A DNA stretch of 64,000 nt from Treponema maltophilum ATCC 51939 (GCF_000413055.1 NZ_KE332518.1:1551583-1615582); one strand, 5' to 3'. Positions 1 through 10,023 are shown, numbered from the stretch's first letter. Notes: generated by a model from the sequence alone, not told the origin. Translations and numbers: made by a program.

Positions 1-1
1 G

Positions 2-2215
2 TTCGGTAATCGCGCGATCCTTCCATTTGAAATCGAGTATAAAACCGCCGCGCGCGCAAAGCCCCTTTACGCTCCCGTTCGGCCATTCGTCGGGCAGAGC
101 GGGCAGCAGCTCGATATGGCCGCCGTGACTTTGAATCAGCATTTCGGCAACGGCGGCAGCCGCGCCGAAATTTCCGTCGATTTGAAACGGAGGGTGGGCG
201 CACAAAAGATTTATATAGCTTCCGCCGCCGACATAACTTACATCCGAAGCGGAAACGGGATGCAAAAGATCTTTTAACAAAGATAACGCTTTATTTCCGT
301 CTTTGAGCCGGGCATGCAGGCAAGCTTTCCACGCCTTGCTCCATCCCGGTCCTTCGTCCCCGCGTTTTTCCAGCGTTTTTTTGCATGCGACAAACAGGGC
401 GGGATCTTCCGTCCGGCATAAATCGTCGGCCGGGTACAGTCCGTAAAGATGGGAAAGATGGCGGTGTCTACTGTCCGCTTCCCGGAAATCCCGCGACCAT
501 TCCATAAGAGAACCGTCATGCGAAAGTCCATACGGCGGCATTTTGTTTATGCAGTATGCCAATTTTTTTACAAAGGCCTCATCGCGGTTTAATACCGAAG
601 CGGCCGCTATACAGTCCCGAAACAGCGTACGGATGATTGCAATGTCAACGGTCGAAGCGACGGATACCGCGCAGCTATTGCCGTCTTTATCGATAAATAC
701 GTTTTCGGGGGAAGTCGACGGCGCGGTTACAAGCTGCCCGTCCGATTCAATCAGATAATCGAGGTAAAAAAGCGCCGCTTTGCGCATAACCGGATAATAC
801 TTTTCCAAAAACGAATAGTCCGCAGTGAACGCATAATGTTCCCATATGTGCCGGCACAGCCAACCCGATGCGGCGGGGAAATAGCCGTATTTTACCGGCG
901 GACGTTTCGCAAGCGCGCCTACCGGAGAGGTTTGCTTCCACAGATCGATATTGTGATTTGCCGTCCAGCCCCTGCATCCGAATTGTTCTTTTGCGGTTTT
1001 TGTCCCGCCGCTCACGCAGTCTTTAATAAACGAAAGCAAGGACATATGACATTCGCTCAAATTTGCCGTTTCGGCGGGCCAATAATTCATCTGTACATTG
1101 ATATTCGTTGTATAGTTTGCGCTCCAGGGCGGCCGCATGGAATTATTCCAAATTCCCTGCAGATTGGCAGGCAGCGTACCTTCGCGTGCGCAGCTTATCA
1201 ATAAATATCTTCCGAATTGGAACCATAGAGAAAACAGAGCGTTGTCGGCCCCGCCGTTTTGCATATGCATGAGCCTGTCTTTTACGGAAGCATCAAAGCC
1301 GCCGCCCAAATCAAGCTGCACGCGGTTAAACAATGAAGAAAAATCTTCTTTATGTTTTTTTAAAATCTCCTTTTCGCCGATGCGCAGACATTCCCATACA
1401 CGCGTTACGCAACGTTCGACAATTTTTTTTGTTTGAACAATAGGCCGGTTCTTTGCGGCATTATAGCCGGAGATACCCGACACATAGAATACGGCATTTT
1501 TAAAATTGCGGATTCGGCACATTCCGTCTTCGCCTTGCGTGATGTTTCCGTCGGCCGCGGCGCCGGCTGCGATGCAAAAAGCCATTCCCGGATTATCTTT
1601 ATAATATTGAACGGGAGCATCGCATTCGTAATAATTGGGATACACTTTTGACGGCGCATTGCCTGAAATAAAAAAACACCCGTTTTTATTTTTCCCTTCC
1701 CACGGCATGGAACTTTCAAAACGGGCGGAAAGGTCAAGCGGTTTGCCCGTACACTTGATTTTTACTATCAGTATATTATGCGGATAGGAACAATACACGT
1801 GCCTTTCGATATGCCTATCCGCCGTATCGTAGGACACGCGGCATATTCCGTTAGTAAAATCGAGGGTTCGTGTATAATTCGAGATATTCCCCGTTAATCC
1901 GGTAAATTCAAAACATAAGGATCCCAAGGGCAAAAACGATTCGTTCCAATCGTTAAGAAAACCTCCGGCCAAGATGCGCTCGGCTTGTGCATAATCGCCT
2001 TCAAGCGCGGCCTTTTGCGCTTTACGGAACACGCCGTCCGAATGCAGGCGCAGTTTTTGCTCGCCGGTACCCGACCATAAGGTGTCGGTATTAAGCGCAA
2101 TGCGTTCCGTGTCCGTGCCGCCGAAAATCATGCCGCCCATACTGCCGTTGCCGACGGGAAAGGCTTCTTCCCATACGGAAGCGGGCTCATCCAGCCTCAT
2201 TATTTGATTTTCCAT
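2..2215 (-). CDS. GH95 family glycoside hydrolase (alpha-L-fucosidase-like), 3' end beyond window
   Basis: The frame is open for 738 codons from the ATG at 2215 to the window edge with no stop; I translated it through and saw no frameshift. The N-terminus has the family's opening pattern ([20 protein letters not shown]). Further in are [10 protein letters not shown], then [44 protein letters not shown] and ELLPALP, which together identify GH95. In this inverting family the catalytic residues lie in the N-x-N, E and D positions of these motifs. Known members release alpha-1,2-linked fucose (some galactose) from host or plant glycans. The family is usually about 750-800 residues, so only a short C-terminal piece is missing. 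No signal peptide is seen, so a cytoplasmic enzyme is likely. An AGGA ribosome site lies 7 bases before the ATG. Confidence 0.9.
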   Translation of the reverse strand, partial: MENQIMRLDEPASVWEEAFPVGNGSMGGMIFGGTDTERIALNTDTLWSGTGEQKLRLHSDGVFRKAQKAALEGDYAQAERILAGGFLNDWNESFLPLGSLCFEFTGLTGNISNYTRTLDFTNGICRVSYDTADRHIERHVYCSYPHNILIVKIKCTGKPLDLSARFESSMPWEGKNKNGCFFISGNAPSKVYPNYYECDAPVQYYKDNPGMAFCIAAGAAADGNITQGEDGMCRIRNFKNAVFYVSGISGYNAAKNRPIVQTKKIVERCVTRVWECLRIGEKEILKKHKEDFSSLFNRVQLDLGGGFDASVKDRLMHMQNGGADNALFSLWFQFGRYLLISCAREGTLPANLQGIWNNSMRPPWSANYTTNINVQMNYWPAETANLSECHMSLLSFIKDCVSGGTKTAKEQFGCRGWTANHNIDLWKQTSPVGALAKRPPVKYGYFPAASGWLCRHIWEHYAFTADYSFLEKYYPVMRKAALFYLDYLIESDGQLVTAPSTSPENVFIDKDGNSCAVSVASTVDIAIIRTLFRDCIAAASVLNRDEAFVKKLAYCINKMPPYGLSHDGSLMEWSRDFREADSRHRHLSHLYGLYPADDLCRTEDPALFVACKKTLEKRGDEGPGWSKAWKACLHARLKDGNKALSLLKDLLHPVSASDVSYVGGGSYINLLCAHPPFQIDGNFGAAAAVAEMLIQSHGGHIELLPALPDEWPNGSVKGLCARGGFILDFKWKDRAITE

Positions 2216-2290
2216 ATAAAATCCTGTTTTATTTTCCTCGGTGCCGGATGCCGCTCAACGGCTGCAAGCTGAATTTTCGTTTCGCAATGA

Positions 2291-2319
2291 AGTATATAGC
2301 GTAAGCGGCGGACAGTCAA
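2291..2319 (-). promoter_or_regulatory. Sigma-70-type promoter of the GH95 gene
   Basis: Reading the minus strand, TTGACT (2319-2314), a 17-base spacer and TATACT (2296-2291) form a near-consensus promoter. It would give a leader of about 70 bases before the ATG at 2215. It lies back to back with the promoter of the plus-strand nucleoside kinase gene. Confidence 0.7.
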
Positions 2320-2361
2320 TATTTTTCAAAGAATACGCTCGTATGAACTCCGCGCCCGCTC

Positions 2362-2390
2362 TATACAAAAGTTCCGTCTTCTTTTACAAT
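2362..2390 (+). promoter_or_regulatory. Promoter of the nucleoside kinase gene, -10 box 7 bases from the ATG
   Basis: TATACA (2362-2367), a 17-base spacer and TACAAT (2385-2390) precede the ATG at 2398 by 7 bases. Transcription would start at or next to the start codon, giving a leaderless mRNA. No Shine-Dalgarno sequence is present. The -35 matches consensus at four of six positions. Confidence 0.5.
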
Positions 2391-2397
2391 GCCCTGT

Positions 2398-4050
2398 ATG
2401 AATACGATTACTTTGACGCTTTCGGGCGGAAAAAAGATGCAAGCCGCAGCCGGTTGCAAGGCGTCCGATTTGTTGGACTTTTTTGAAGAACCGGCATCTT
2501 CGATTATCGCCGTGCGCTTTAACAACGAAATATGTTCTTTAATCCAGCCGCTTCAAAACAGCGGAACACTCGAGGCGGTGTGCACGGGCTCTTCCGAGGG
2601 GTCGGCAATATACCGGCGCTCGCTGTGCTTTTTGCTTGCCGCCGCCGCAAACGAACTGTTCCCGGGCAAACGCTTGGCGGTCGGCCACAGTTTGGGTTAC
2701 GGCTATTACTACACGCTCGACACGGACGCTCCCATATCGACCGAATCCGTCAAAATGCTTAAAGCAAAAATGGAAGATCTTGTCGCAAAAGATTATCCGA
2801 TCCGCCAAAGTTTTATTTCATATGAAGAAGCGATTGTGCTGTTTGAAAAACTGAATTTGCGGGAAACGCGCAAACAGCTGAACTTTATCTGCCCGCCGCA
2901 TTTTAAAATCAATACGCTCAACGGTTTTTCGGATTTGTACTTCGGTCCCCTTTTGCCCTCGACCGGCTATCTGACGCTTTTCGATGTTATGCCCTATCGC
3001 GAAGGTTTTTTGCTGCGTTATCCGAAAACGTCCGAACCCGACCGCATCGGCAAATTCGAAGACATCCCGCAGCTTTTTAATGTGTACAAACAGTACAAGG
3101 ATTGGGGCAAACTGCTCGGCGTTACGTCCGCCGCCGATTTAAACGAATTGATTTCGAAGCGCAAGGTAAGCGATTTTGTAAACGTTACGGAAACCCTGCA
3201 AAACAAATGCATTGCCGATATCGCCGACCAAATAAAAGATTCGGGCGACGTAAAAACCGTCCTCATCGCCGGTCCTTCAAGTTCGGGCAAAACAACCACG
3301 TCAAAAAAGCTCACGATGCAGCTGCAAGTGCTCGGCTATCAGCCTAAGGTCATCGAATTGGATTCGTACTATGTGGGGCGCGAATCGACCCCGCTGGACG
3401 AAAACGGCGAGTACGATTACGAAGCGCTCGAAGCCCTCGACGTCGAACAGCTTAACCGCGATTTGCAGGACTTGTTCGACGGCAAGGAAATACGCATTCC
3501 TTCCTACAACTTTGTGGAAGGCAAGCGTTATTACAGCGGCAAAACCATGCAGCTTGAAAAGCGCAATATTTTGATTATGGAAGGCATCCACGGCTTGAAC
3601 GATAAGCTGACGCCCTCGGTGCCGAAAGAACAAAAATTCAAAATATATCTTTCGGCGCTCACCCAACTCAATTTGGACGACCACAACCGTATTCCGACCA
3701 GCGACAACCGGCTCATCCGCCGCATTGTGCGCGATTCGCAGTTTAGGGGCAAGTCGGCCTCGGAAACGATAAAAATGTGGCCGAACGTGCAAAAGGGCGA
3801 GAGGCTCCACATATTTCCGTTTCAGGACAATGCGAACGCCATGCTGAACACGGCCCTCGACTACGAGCTTTCCGTACTCAAGGTGTACGCGGAGCCGCTT
3901 TTGCGCTGCGTAACGCCCTTGCAGCGCGAATATGCCGAAGCCGGCCGCCTGCTGCGTTTTTTAAGCAACTTTTCGCCCATTCCCGCAAACTTCGTTCCGG
4001 GTCAATCGATTATACGCGAATTCATAGGCGGCAGCGAATTTAAGTATTAA
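2398..4050 (+). CDS. Nucleoside (uridine-type) kinase with TGS/ThrRS-like N-terminal region
   Basis: A 550-residue protein in two parts. Residues about 1-230 resemble the TGS and second additional (editing-type) domains of threonyl-tRNA synthetase, with a segment ending GHSLGYGYYYTL. Residues about 280-500 form a P-loop uridine kinase/phosphoribulokinase domain with Walker A GPSSSGKTT, then LDSYYVGRE and IMEGIHGLND. Proteins of this architecture and length (about 550 residues) are known in spirochaetes and Firmicutes and are annotated as nucleoside kinases. The likely reaction is NTP-dependent 5'-phosphorylation of a pyrimidine nucleoside; what the synthetase-like part does is not known. I chose the ATG at 2398 over the in-frame ATG at 2389, because 2389 lies inside the apparent -10 box. 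No ribosome site is visible for either. Confidence 0.82.
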   Translation: MNTITLTLSGGKKMQAAAGCKASDLLDFFEEPASSIIAVRFNNEICSLIQPLQNSGTLEAVCTGSSEGSAIYRRSLCFLLAAAANELFPGKRLAVGHSLGYGYYYTLDTDAPISTESVKMLKAKMEDLVAKDYPIRQSFISYEEAIVLFEKLNLRETRKQLNFICPPHFKINTLNGFSDLYFGPLLPSTGYLTLFDVMPYREGFLLRYPKTSEPDRIGKFEDIPQLFNVYKQYKDWGKLLGVTSAADLNELISKRKVSDFVNVTETLQNKCIADIADQIKDSGDVKTVLIAGPSSSGKTTTSKKLTMQLQVLGYQPKVIELDSYYVGRESTPLDENGEYDYEALEALDVEQLNRDLQDLFDGKEIRIPSYNFVEGKRYYSGKTMQLEKRNILIMEGIHGLNDKLTPSVPKEQKFKIYLSALTQLNLDDHNRIPTSDNRLIRRIVRDSQFRGKSASETIKMWPNVQKGERLHIFPFQDNANAMLNTALDYELSVLKVYAEPLLRCVTPLQREYAEAGRLLRFLSNFSPIPANFVPGQSIIREFIGGSEFKY

Positions 4051-4075
4051 GTGCCGGCTTGCCGCATTTTGGGGT

Positions 4076-4492
4076 TCAGTTTTTGCGGAAAGCGTCTTCC
4101 AATGCGCTTTCTTCGGCTTTTGCGTTTTCTTTGCGCCACGCAGCATATTGTTTTTCTTTGAGTTTATCCAAAACGCTGCGCTTTTGCATGGCGGCGGCAA
4201 AAACGGCTCGGCGCTGTTCGATGAGCAGTTCCGCTTCGGCAAGATTTTCCAGCAGTTCTTCTTTGCGCACGTCGAGGCGGTTTACATAATGCTCAAGCGT
4301 TATAAGAAAAAGCGTGTCAACATTTTCGTTGCGGGTTTTATTTACGCGAACGCGCTCGAGGGCAACCGACTTTAATTCATTTTTTATGCGCTCCGCTTCG
4401 GAGACGGCCGCCGCTAAAGCGGTTTTTGCATTCTTTTCTTCAAATTCGCGAAGCTGAAGCAGTTTTTGCAAATTGAACGAAAAGCGCTTCAT
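4076..4492 (-). CDS. fliJ: Flagellar export chaperone FliJ
   Basis: A 138-residue, highly charged, probably all-helical coiled-coil protein beginning MKRFSFNLQKLLQLRE, a typical FliJ N-terminus. FliJ links the export ATPase FliI to the export gate FlhA and handles rod and hook subunit chaperones. It is the last gene of the flagellar operon. The ATG at 4492 overlaps the fliI stop codon (ATGA), so translational coupling is likely; an in-frame ATG at 4504 would lengthen it by four residues. The identification rests on position after fliI, length and helix pattern, since FliJ is poorly conserved. Confidence 0.82.
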   Translation of the reverse strand: MKRFSFNLQKLLQLREFEEKNAKTALAAAVSEAERIKNELKSVALERVRVNKTRNENVDTLFLITLEHYVNRLDVRKEELLENLAEAELLIEQRRAVFAAAMQKRSVLDKLKEKQYAAWRKENAKAEESALEDAFRKN

Positions 4493-5832
4493 GCGGTTTG
4501 CCATTCTTCGGCGGGAATTTCTATGCCGGCCAATTTTCCGAAATCGGTTAAGGTTTTTTCAATGGTCGTTTTTTCGGCTTCTTCCTGCATTAAAAAGTTT
4601 TCGATCGCCGGGTGCAGTTCTATCGCCGCATCGACTTCGGCGTTGGAACCTTTTTGATAAGCGCCGACGGTTATCATGTCTTCGGACTGCGCATAGGCCG
4701 CCATCGAACGGCGGATCGCGGCGACGGCTTTTTGCGTTTGCGGCCCCGTTACCCGCTTGGAAAGCCGGCTTATGCTCGCAAGCACGTCGATTGCGGGAAA
4801 ATGATAGGCTTGCGCAAGTTTGCGGTTCAGTACGATGTGCCCGTCCAAAATACCGCGCACGGTATCCGACACGGGTTCGTCCATATCGTCGCCGTCAACC
4901 AGCACCGTATAAAAGCCGGTAATGCTTCCCTTTTGCGAAGTGCCGCTGCGCTCAAGCAGTTTGGGCAGCGTTTCGAATACGCTGGGCGTATACCCGCGCT
5001 GGGCGGGCGGTTCGCCTATGGCCAAGCCGATTTCGCGTTGAGCGCGCGCAAAACGCGTAACCGAATCGAACATAAGCATAACGTCTTTTCCCTGGTCGCG
5101 GAAATACTCGGCGACGGCGGTCGCCGTATACGCGCCGCGTAAGCGCGCGATCGGAGATTGGTCAGAAGTTGCGACGACAACCACGGAACGCTTTAAGCCG
5201 TCTTCGCCCAAGTCGCGCTGCAAAAAGTCGACCACTTCGCGTCCGCGCTCGCCTATGAGCGCAATAACGTTGACGTCGGCGTTTGTGTTGCGCGCAATCA
5301 TTCCCAAGAGCGTGGATTTTCCCACACCGGAGCCGGAAAAAATACCGAGCCGCTGTCCTTTTCCGACGGCTAAAAGCGAATCGATTGCGCGCACACCGGT
5401 AACAATCCTTTTATTGACCGGGGTGCGGTCGAGCGGATCGGGGGGAGACGCGATTGCAGGATAAAATGTCGACGCGGCAATCTCGCCTTTTTTATCGTAG
5501 GCTTTGCCGACCGCATCGAGTACGCGTCCGAGCAGCTGCCGGCCGACCGCCACTTGCAGCACGGAGCCGGAAGCGGTTACCGTACAGCCGATTTCTATGC
5601 CCTTCGTATCTCCGTAGGCCATAAGCTGAACGGTCGTATCGTATAAACCGACCACTTCGGCAAGCACGTGCGTGCCGGCGGACGGAATCGCTATTTTACA
5701 GATTTCGCCGATAACCGCCTGCGGGCCGCGGCTTTCCACAAGCATACCGCGCACGCGGATAACCGAACCGATGTAATGCACGGTTTCGGTTTGTTCAACT
5801 CTTTCCATGTATTTGGTAAAAATCGTTTCCAT
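4489..5832 (-). CDS. fliI: Flagellum-specific export ATPase FliI
   Basis: A 447-residue F1-beta-like ATPase that energises flagellar type III export on the cytoplasmic face of the basal body. Walker A reads GIFSGSGVGKSTLLG and Walker B falls in DVMLMFDSVTRFARA. The family signature PPAQRGYTPSVFETLPKLLERSG is represented by its pieces EPPAQRGYTPS and PKLLERSG. It follows fliH and overlaps fliJ by four bases. An AAGAGG ribosome site lies 10 bases before the ATG at 5832; a TTG at 5838 (spacing 4) is an alternative start adding two residues. Confidence 0.96.
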   Translation of the reverse strand: METIFTKYMERVEQTETVHYIGSVIRVRGMLVESRGPQAVIGEICKIAIPSAGTHVLAEVVGLYDTTVQLMAYGDTKGIEIGCTVTASGSVLQVAVGRQLLGRVLDAVGKAYDKKGEIAASTFYPAIASPPDPLDRTPVNKRIVTGVRAIDSLLAVGKGQRLGIFSGSGVGKSTLLGMIARNTNADVNVIALIGERGREVVDFLQRDLGEDGLKRSVVVVATSDQSPIARLRGAYTATAVAEYFRDQGKDVMLMFDSVTRFARAQREIGLAIGEPPAQRGYTPSVFETLPKLLERSGTSQKGSITGFYTVLVDGDDMDEPVSDTVRGILDGHIVLNRKLAQAYHFPAIDVLASISRLSKRVTGPQTQKAVAAIRRSMAAYAQSEDMITVGAYQKGSNAEVDAAIELHPAIENFLMQEEAEKTTIEKTLTDFGKLAGIEIPAEEWQTA

Positions 5833-5846
5833 CGGCAAAGGGCCTC

Positions 5847-6779
5847 TTATTCGCGCTCGACGACGGAAGCGCCCGAAACGTTTTTAATCGGAGAAATTTC
5901 AAGTATTTTTTGCTCAAGTTCGGCAAGTTGGCTCGAAATGCGCGCGTCGATGGAACCGAAGTCGGTTTCGACGATACAGCCGCCCTTATCTACCGTAGAA
6001 TCTTCGGCGATCGTTATATTCTTTACGCTTTCCACCGATTCGATAAAATCCTTAACGTGCTCGCTCGTCAGGTCCATGTCGGCAAGATTGACGCGGATCG
6101 TAACGTCGCCGCGGCCTTTTACCTTGCGCAGCGCGTGCAGCACATTCGACATAATAACGTTGCGCTGATTTTCCGATATGATTTTAACAACCTTGCGCGC
6201 TATGAGCAGCACCAAATCGACAATCTGCTGTTCGGTTTCTTCCAAAATATTTTTGCGCCTGTCCATCGTGCGCTCGACGATAACGTGCAGGCGGTTTATA
6301 AGGCGCAGCGCTTCCTGATGCCCGTTTTGGTAGCCGTCTTCGTGTCCTTTTTCAAAACCTTCTTTTCGCGCATCGGCGATATTTTTATCGCGGCTTAGTT
6401 CGGCTTCCTGAATAATGTCCTGCGAGCGCTTTTCCGCGTCTTTAATGATGCGTTCGGCTTCTTCTTCGGCCTGTTTTTTCGTAACGGAGGCCAGATCGCT
6501 TTTGCGCTTTACTTCGTCAAAGGCGGCTTGTTCGGCATTTTTAATGATTTGCTGCGCTTCGGCTTCGGCGTCCGACAACAGTTTTTGTTTTTCCTGCTCC
6601 CAGTCTTTTTTAAAAGCTTCGGCTTCGCGGCGAAGGTCGTCGGCGGTCGGCCCGGTATATTCGGGCACTTGTTCGACTTCGGGCACTTCGGGTTCGACGA
6701 CAAAGTTATGATTCAATTGCAGCATAACTTTTTTATCGGATTTCGTTATTTCCGTCGGACGGAAAACCGTTTTTGCCAT
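5847..6779 (-). CDS. fliH: Flagellar assembly protein FliH
   Basis: A 310-residue protein that binds and regulates the FliI ATPase and tethers it to the C-ring. Residues about 50-150 are a long charged alpha-helical stretch rich in Ala, Glu and Lys (coiled coil). The C-terminal part, from about residue 165 (NRLHVIVERTMDRRK), resembles the FliH/HrpE ATPase-binding domain. It lies between fliG and fliI, in the order conserved in treponemes. It is longer than enterobacterial FliH (about 230), mainly in the helical region. Confidence 0.9.
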   Translation of the reverse strand: MAKTVFRPTEITKSDKKVMLQLNHNFVVEPEVPEVEQVPEYTGPTADDLRREAEAFKKDWEQEKQKLLSDAEAEAQQIIKNAEQAAFDEVKRKSDLASVTKKQAEEEAERIIKDAEKRSQDIIQEAELSRDKNIADARKEGFEKGHEDGYQNGHQEALRLINRLHVIVERTMDRRKNILEETEQQIVDLVLLIARKVVKIISENQRNVIMSNVLHALRKVKGRGDVTIRVNLADMDLTSEHVKDFIESVESVKNITIAEDSTVDKGGCIVETDFGSIDARISSQLAELEQKILEISPIKNVSGASVVERE

Positions 6780-6789
6780 AACGCAACTC

Positions 6790-7854
6790 CTACACTACAA
6801 GTTCATCTTCTCCGGAGCGGGCAATAACGATTTCGCCGCTGTCTTCGAGGCGCCGGATTGTCGATACGATTTTTTGCTGAGCTTCTTCGACGTCTTTCAA
6901 ACGCACCGGCCCCATAAATTCCATATCTTCTTTTAACATGCTTGCCGCGCGTTTGGACATATTGCGGAAAATCTTATCCTGCACTTCCGTATCGACGGCT
7001 TTAAGCGCTTTTGCGAGCTCCTGCGTATCGACTTCGCGCATAACCTTTTGAATGGCGCGGTCGTCGAGCATAACGATATCTTCGAAAACGAACATGCGTT
7101 TTTTGATTTCTTCGGCCAAATCCGGATCGTCTTCTTCCAAAGATTCGATAATCGATTTTTCGGACGAACGGTCTACGAGGTTCAATATTTCGACAATACT
7201 TTCGACACCGCCTGCAGCCGTGTAGTCTTCGCTGGACAGGGTTGAAAGCTTCTTTTCGAGTACGCGTTCAACTTCGCGCAAAACGTCCGGCGAAGTCCGG
7301 TCCATCGTCGCGATGCGTCGCGCAACGTCGCTTTGTATTTCGTCGGGCAGGTTTTGCAAAATAATGGAAGCTTTGTTCGGTTCCAAATACGCCAAAATAA
7401 GCGCAATCGTTTGCGGGTGTTCCTGCTGGATAAAGTTCAAAAGGTGCGCCGGATCCGTGCGGCGGATAAAATCGAAGGGACGCACTTGCAGCGAACTGGT
7501 GAGCCGGTTGATAATATCTATGGCTTTTTGGCTGCCGAGCGATTTTTCCAAAAGCTCGCGTGCAAAATCGATACCGCCGGACGTTATAAAATTCTGCGCT
7601 TTAATCAAATCCTGAAATTCGCGCAAAACCGCATCTTTTAATTCGGCGTCGATCGTATCGAAGCGCGCGATTTCGAACGTAAGCGTTTCAACTTCGTCTT
7701 CGCGCAAATGCTTAAAAATTTCGGCCGAAATGTCGGCGCCCAAAGAAACCATAAAAATGGCGGCTTTTTGGCGGCCGTTGAGACTTTTGAAATCCTTGCC
7801 TTTTTTGTTGCCGCCGCCGAGCGATGCGGAAGATTTTGTTTGAGGTCCTGCCAT
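6790..7854 (-). CDS. fliG: Flagellar motor switch protein FliG
   Basis: A 354-residue rotor protein that sits on the MS ring and contacts the stator. The N-terminal domain (LNGRQKAAIFMVSLGADISAE) binds FliF. The middle domain carries the FliM-binding EHPQTIALILAYL segment. The C-terminal charged helix (LKEDMEFMGPVRLKDVEEAQ) holds the residues that interact with stator charges. Treponemes usually carry two fliG genes; the copy next to fliF corresponds to the one often called fliG2. The gene is separated from fliF by one base. Confidence 0.96.
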   Translation of the reverse strand: MAGPQTKSSASLGGGNKKGKDFKSLNGRQKAAIFMVSLGADISAEIFKHLREDEVETLTFEIARFDTIDAELKDAVLREFQDLIKAQNFITSGGIDFARELLEKSLGSQKAIDIINRLTSSLQVRPFDFIRRTDPAHLLNFIQQEHPQTIALILAYLEPNKASIILQNLPDEIQSDVARRIATMDRTSPDVLREVERVLEKKLSTLSSEDYTAAGGVESIVEILNLVDRSSEKSIIESLEEDDPDLAEEIKKRMFVFEDIVMLDDRAIQKVMREVDTQELAKALKAVDTEVQDKIFRNMSKRAASMLKEDMEFMGPVRLKDVEEAQQKIVSTIRRLEDSGEIVIARSGEDELVV

Positions 7855-7855
7855 T

Positions 7856-9571
7856 TTATTCCTCCATCAGCCATGTACGGATAAGCATCGCCACGTCTTC
7901 GGGGTGCTCGCGCGCGATAGACATAACGCTTTCCTGAAGCTCCGCCCGCTCGCGCTCTTCGACGGACATCGTAACTTCCATTCCGGCCTGTTCGGCTTCC
8001 CACAGCGTTTTTTCGCGCTCGAGCTGATGTTTGCGCAAAAGCTCTTCTTCGCGCAGACGGCGCCGGCGTTCCATTTCGCGCGAAATAATGCGGAACAGAA
8101 TAAAGGCTATCAAAACGGCGATAACCGCTATTATAGACAAAAGGATTGTACGCCGCGTTTGTTCCGAGCGTATGTACGCGAGGTCTTCGGCGGCAAACTG
8201 AGCGCTGCGGTCGACCGCGATATTCGTAACCGTAACCGAATCTCCGCGGTCGCGGTTATACCCGATTGCATCCTGCACCAACGCTTTCGCTTTTTCAAGA
8301 TCTTCGGCCGAAACGGGAATATACTCGCGCTCGATGCTGTTCGCAGGCGTTACAAGCAGCTGCCCGGTTTGCGGGTCGGTTTTGCGCCGCCACAAACCGT
8401 CTATGTTGACCGAAACGGTTACGCGGTCAATCGACGGACTTTTTATTTCCTGCGTTTGCTTTGTATTGATCGCCTGATTTTTCGTTTCGGATTTTTCCTG
8501 ATGAACGCCGTATAAATTCGACATATCCGAATACACGGGAGGATTTTGTCCCTCGACGCCGGCAGGCCCTTCGGGATTATAAGCGGTACCTTTAAATGTT
8601 TTGTCGATAATCTGCGAAGACACGGTTACCGATTCGAGAATTTCCGAATCGTCGTAGGGCGTATCCTTGTTGTCCGGGCGCTTGGTAAACGGAAAATATT
8701 CGGTGGAATTGACTTCTTTTTTCGACATGTCCATGTCGATTTTTATGTTCAAATTGCGCACGCGGTCTTTGTCGAAGTTTTGCTGCAAGGTTGCAAGGAT
8801 TTTTTCGCGGTACGCGTTTTCAAGATTTTCGATAAGTTTTTGCTCTTTGGCGACAATATTAACCCGGTCTATCTCCGCCATGCCGTCAAAATCATTTAAA
8901 ACATTGCCCGCCGAATCGGCTATCGTAATGTTTTCGGCCTTTAAACCGGGTATGGCTTTTATAAGCAGCTTTTGTACGCCTTCAACCTTTTTGCGCTGCG
9001 AAGGAGATGCAAAATCGCTTCCGGGCTTTATCGTTAAAATAACGCTCGCCGTTACCGGCTTTTGATCGGCGGTAAACAAAGCTTTTTCGGGCATACCGAG
9101 GACCACTTCGGCGCGGTCGATTTCGTCGAGCGATTCTATATGCTGGGTTATCTGCGCCGTAATCGAACGCTGCAAATTGACGTTTTGCTGAAAATCGTTG
9201 ACGGTCCAGCGCTCCACGTCGAACAGCGCCCAGGGATCCACATTGCCGGGAACCAAGTCTTCGCGCACGAGGATGGCCCGCAAGCGCCGCGCGGTCGCTT
9301 CGTTATCGACGGAAATCATCCCCGCGTCGGTAACGTATACTTTTACGTTTTCCTGCTCGAGCCGATAGACGATTTTATCGCGCATCGCCTGATCGGTAAC
9401 CGGCACGCTGAATAAAGGAACCGTTGTCGGACGCGACGAAAATACGGAAACGAGAATCAAGGCGACGATAACCGCCGCAACGATTCCGATAAGAATAACC
9501 TTTTGTATTACGGTCCACTTAGACCATAATTCTTTTACCTGAAGAAAAAGCTTTTTGAGCCATTCGTTCAT
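7856..9571 (-). CDS. fliF: Flagellar MS-ring protein FliF
   Basis: A 571-residue inner-membrane protein forming the MS ring, the foundation of the basal body. One membrane span lies near residues 22-45 (VILIGIVAAVIVALILVSVF) and a second near 455-480. The periplasmic part between them contains the secretin-like ring-building domains (SVDNEATARRLRAILVREDL, MPEKALFTADQKPVTASV). The C-terminal cytoplasmic tail is the FliG-binding segment. The ATG at 9571 is preceded by a strong GGGAGGG ribosome site. A promoter in the fliE-fliF gap may give extra expression. Confidence 0.96.
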   Translation of the reverse strand: MNEWLKKLFLQVKELWSKWTVIQKVILIGIVAAVIVALILVSVFSSRPTTVPLFSVPVTDQAMRDKIVYRLEQENVKVYVTDAGMISVDNEATARRLRAILVREDLVPGNVDPWALFDVERWTVNDFQQNVNLQRSITAQITQHIESLDEIDRAEVVLGMPEKALFTADQKPVTASVILTIKPGSDFASPSQRKKVEGVQKLLIKAIPGLKAENITIADSAGNVLNDFDGMAEIDRVNIVAKEQKLIENLENAYREKILATLQQNFDKDRVRNLNIKIDMDMSKKEVNSTEYFPFTKRPDNKDTPYDDSEILESVTVSSQIIDKTFKGTAYNPEGPAGVEGQNPPVYSDMSNLYGVHQEKSETKNQAINTKQTQEIKSPSIDRVTVSVNIDGLWRRKTDPQTGQLLVTPANSIEREYIPVSAEDLEKAKALVQDAIGYNRDRGDSVTVTNIAVDRSAQFAAEDLAYIRSEQTRRTILLSIIAVIAVLIAFILFRIISREMERRRRLREEELLRKHQLEREKTLWEAEQAGMEVTMSVEERERAELQESVMSIAREHPEDVAMLIRTWLMEE

Positions 9572-9634
9572 GCACCCTCCCGTCGGAAACGGATTCCGCT
9601 TCCGTGAACGAATCTACCGCTGTACTAATGTGTT

Positions 9635-9663
9635 ATCATAGCACGGTTTACGGAATTTGTCTA
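9635..9663 (-). promoter_or_regulatory. Internal promoter upstream of fliF
   Basis: On the minus strand TAGACA (9663-9658), 17 bases and TATGAT (9640-9635) form a good sigma-70-type promoter. The -35 overlaps the end of fliE. It would start transcription about 60 bases before fliF, allowing the ring, switch and export genes to be expressed apart from the rod genes. Confidence 0.5.
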
Positions 9664-10005
9664 CCTGTTGGAAGTAATTTCGTTCCATGCCTGAGTAAGG
9701 CGGCTTATAACGTTTTGCGCAATGCTGAGCGAAAGATTCGCCTTTGCCATCGCGACGGTTATATCGTGCGGGTCGACCGAATCGGGATCGGTTACCGCCT
9801 GCTGCGCAAGATTCGAAACGTCGATTTGTTTTTGGTTGACGTAATTTACCGCATCGAGCAAATAGCGGTCGAACGTCGTCCGTTTTGCTATGCCGGGGTT
9901 TTCTGCGGAAAGATTTTCCGTTTGTTTACCCGTCGGCCGTATCATCGGGCCGCTTCCTGCGTGAGCGGGATTCGTTCGTATTAAAGCCAAAGAATCTATT
10001 GTCAT
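9661..10005 (-). CDS. fliE: Flagellar hook-basal body protein FliE
   Basis: A 114-residue small protein that joins the MS ring to the proximal rod. The C-terminal half carries the family pattern (ANLSLSIAQNVISRLTQAWNEI), with the usual DPDSVDPHDITVAMAKA-type segment before it. The N-terminal part contains NYVNQKQIDVSNL, the FliE lead-in. It lies 18 bases after flgC and before fliF, the standard order. Confidence 0.92.
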   Translation of the reverse strand: MTIDSLALIRTNPAHAGSGPMIRPTGKQTENLSAENPGIAKRTTFDRYLLDAVNYVNQKQIDVSNLAQQAVTDPDSVDPHDITVAMAKANLSLSIAQNVISRLTQAWNEITSNR

Positions 10006-10023
10006 ACCTTATTCTACCCCGTT

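Noticed and set aside
2-2215. Frameshifted or broken GH95 gene
   Set aside because: Reading the minus strand from the ATG to the window edge gives one continuous frame with all family motifs in order; it is simply cut by the window.
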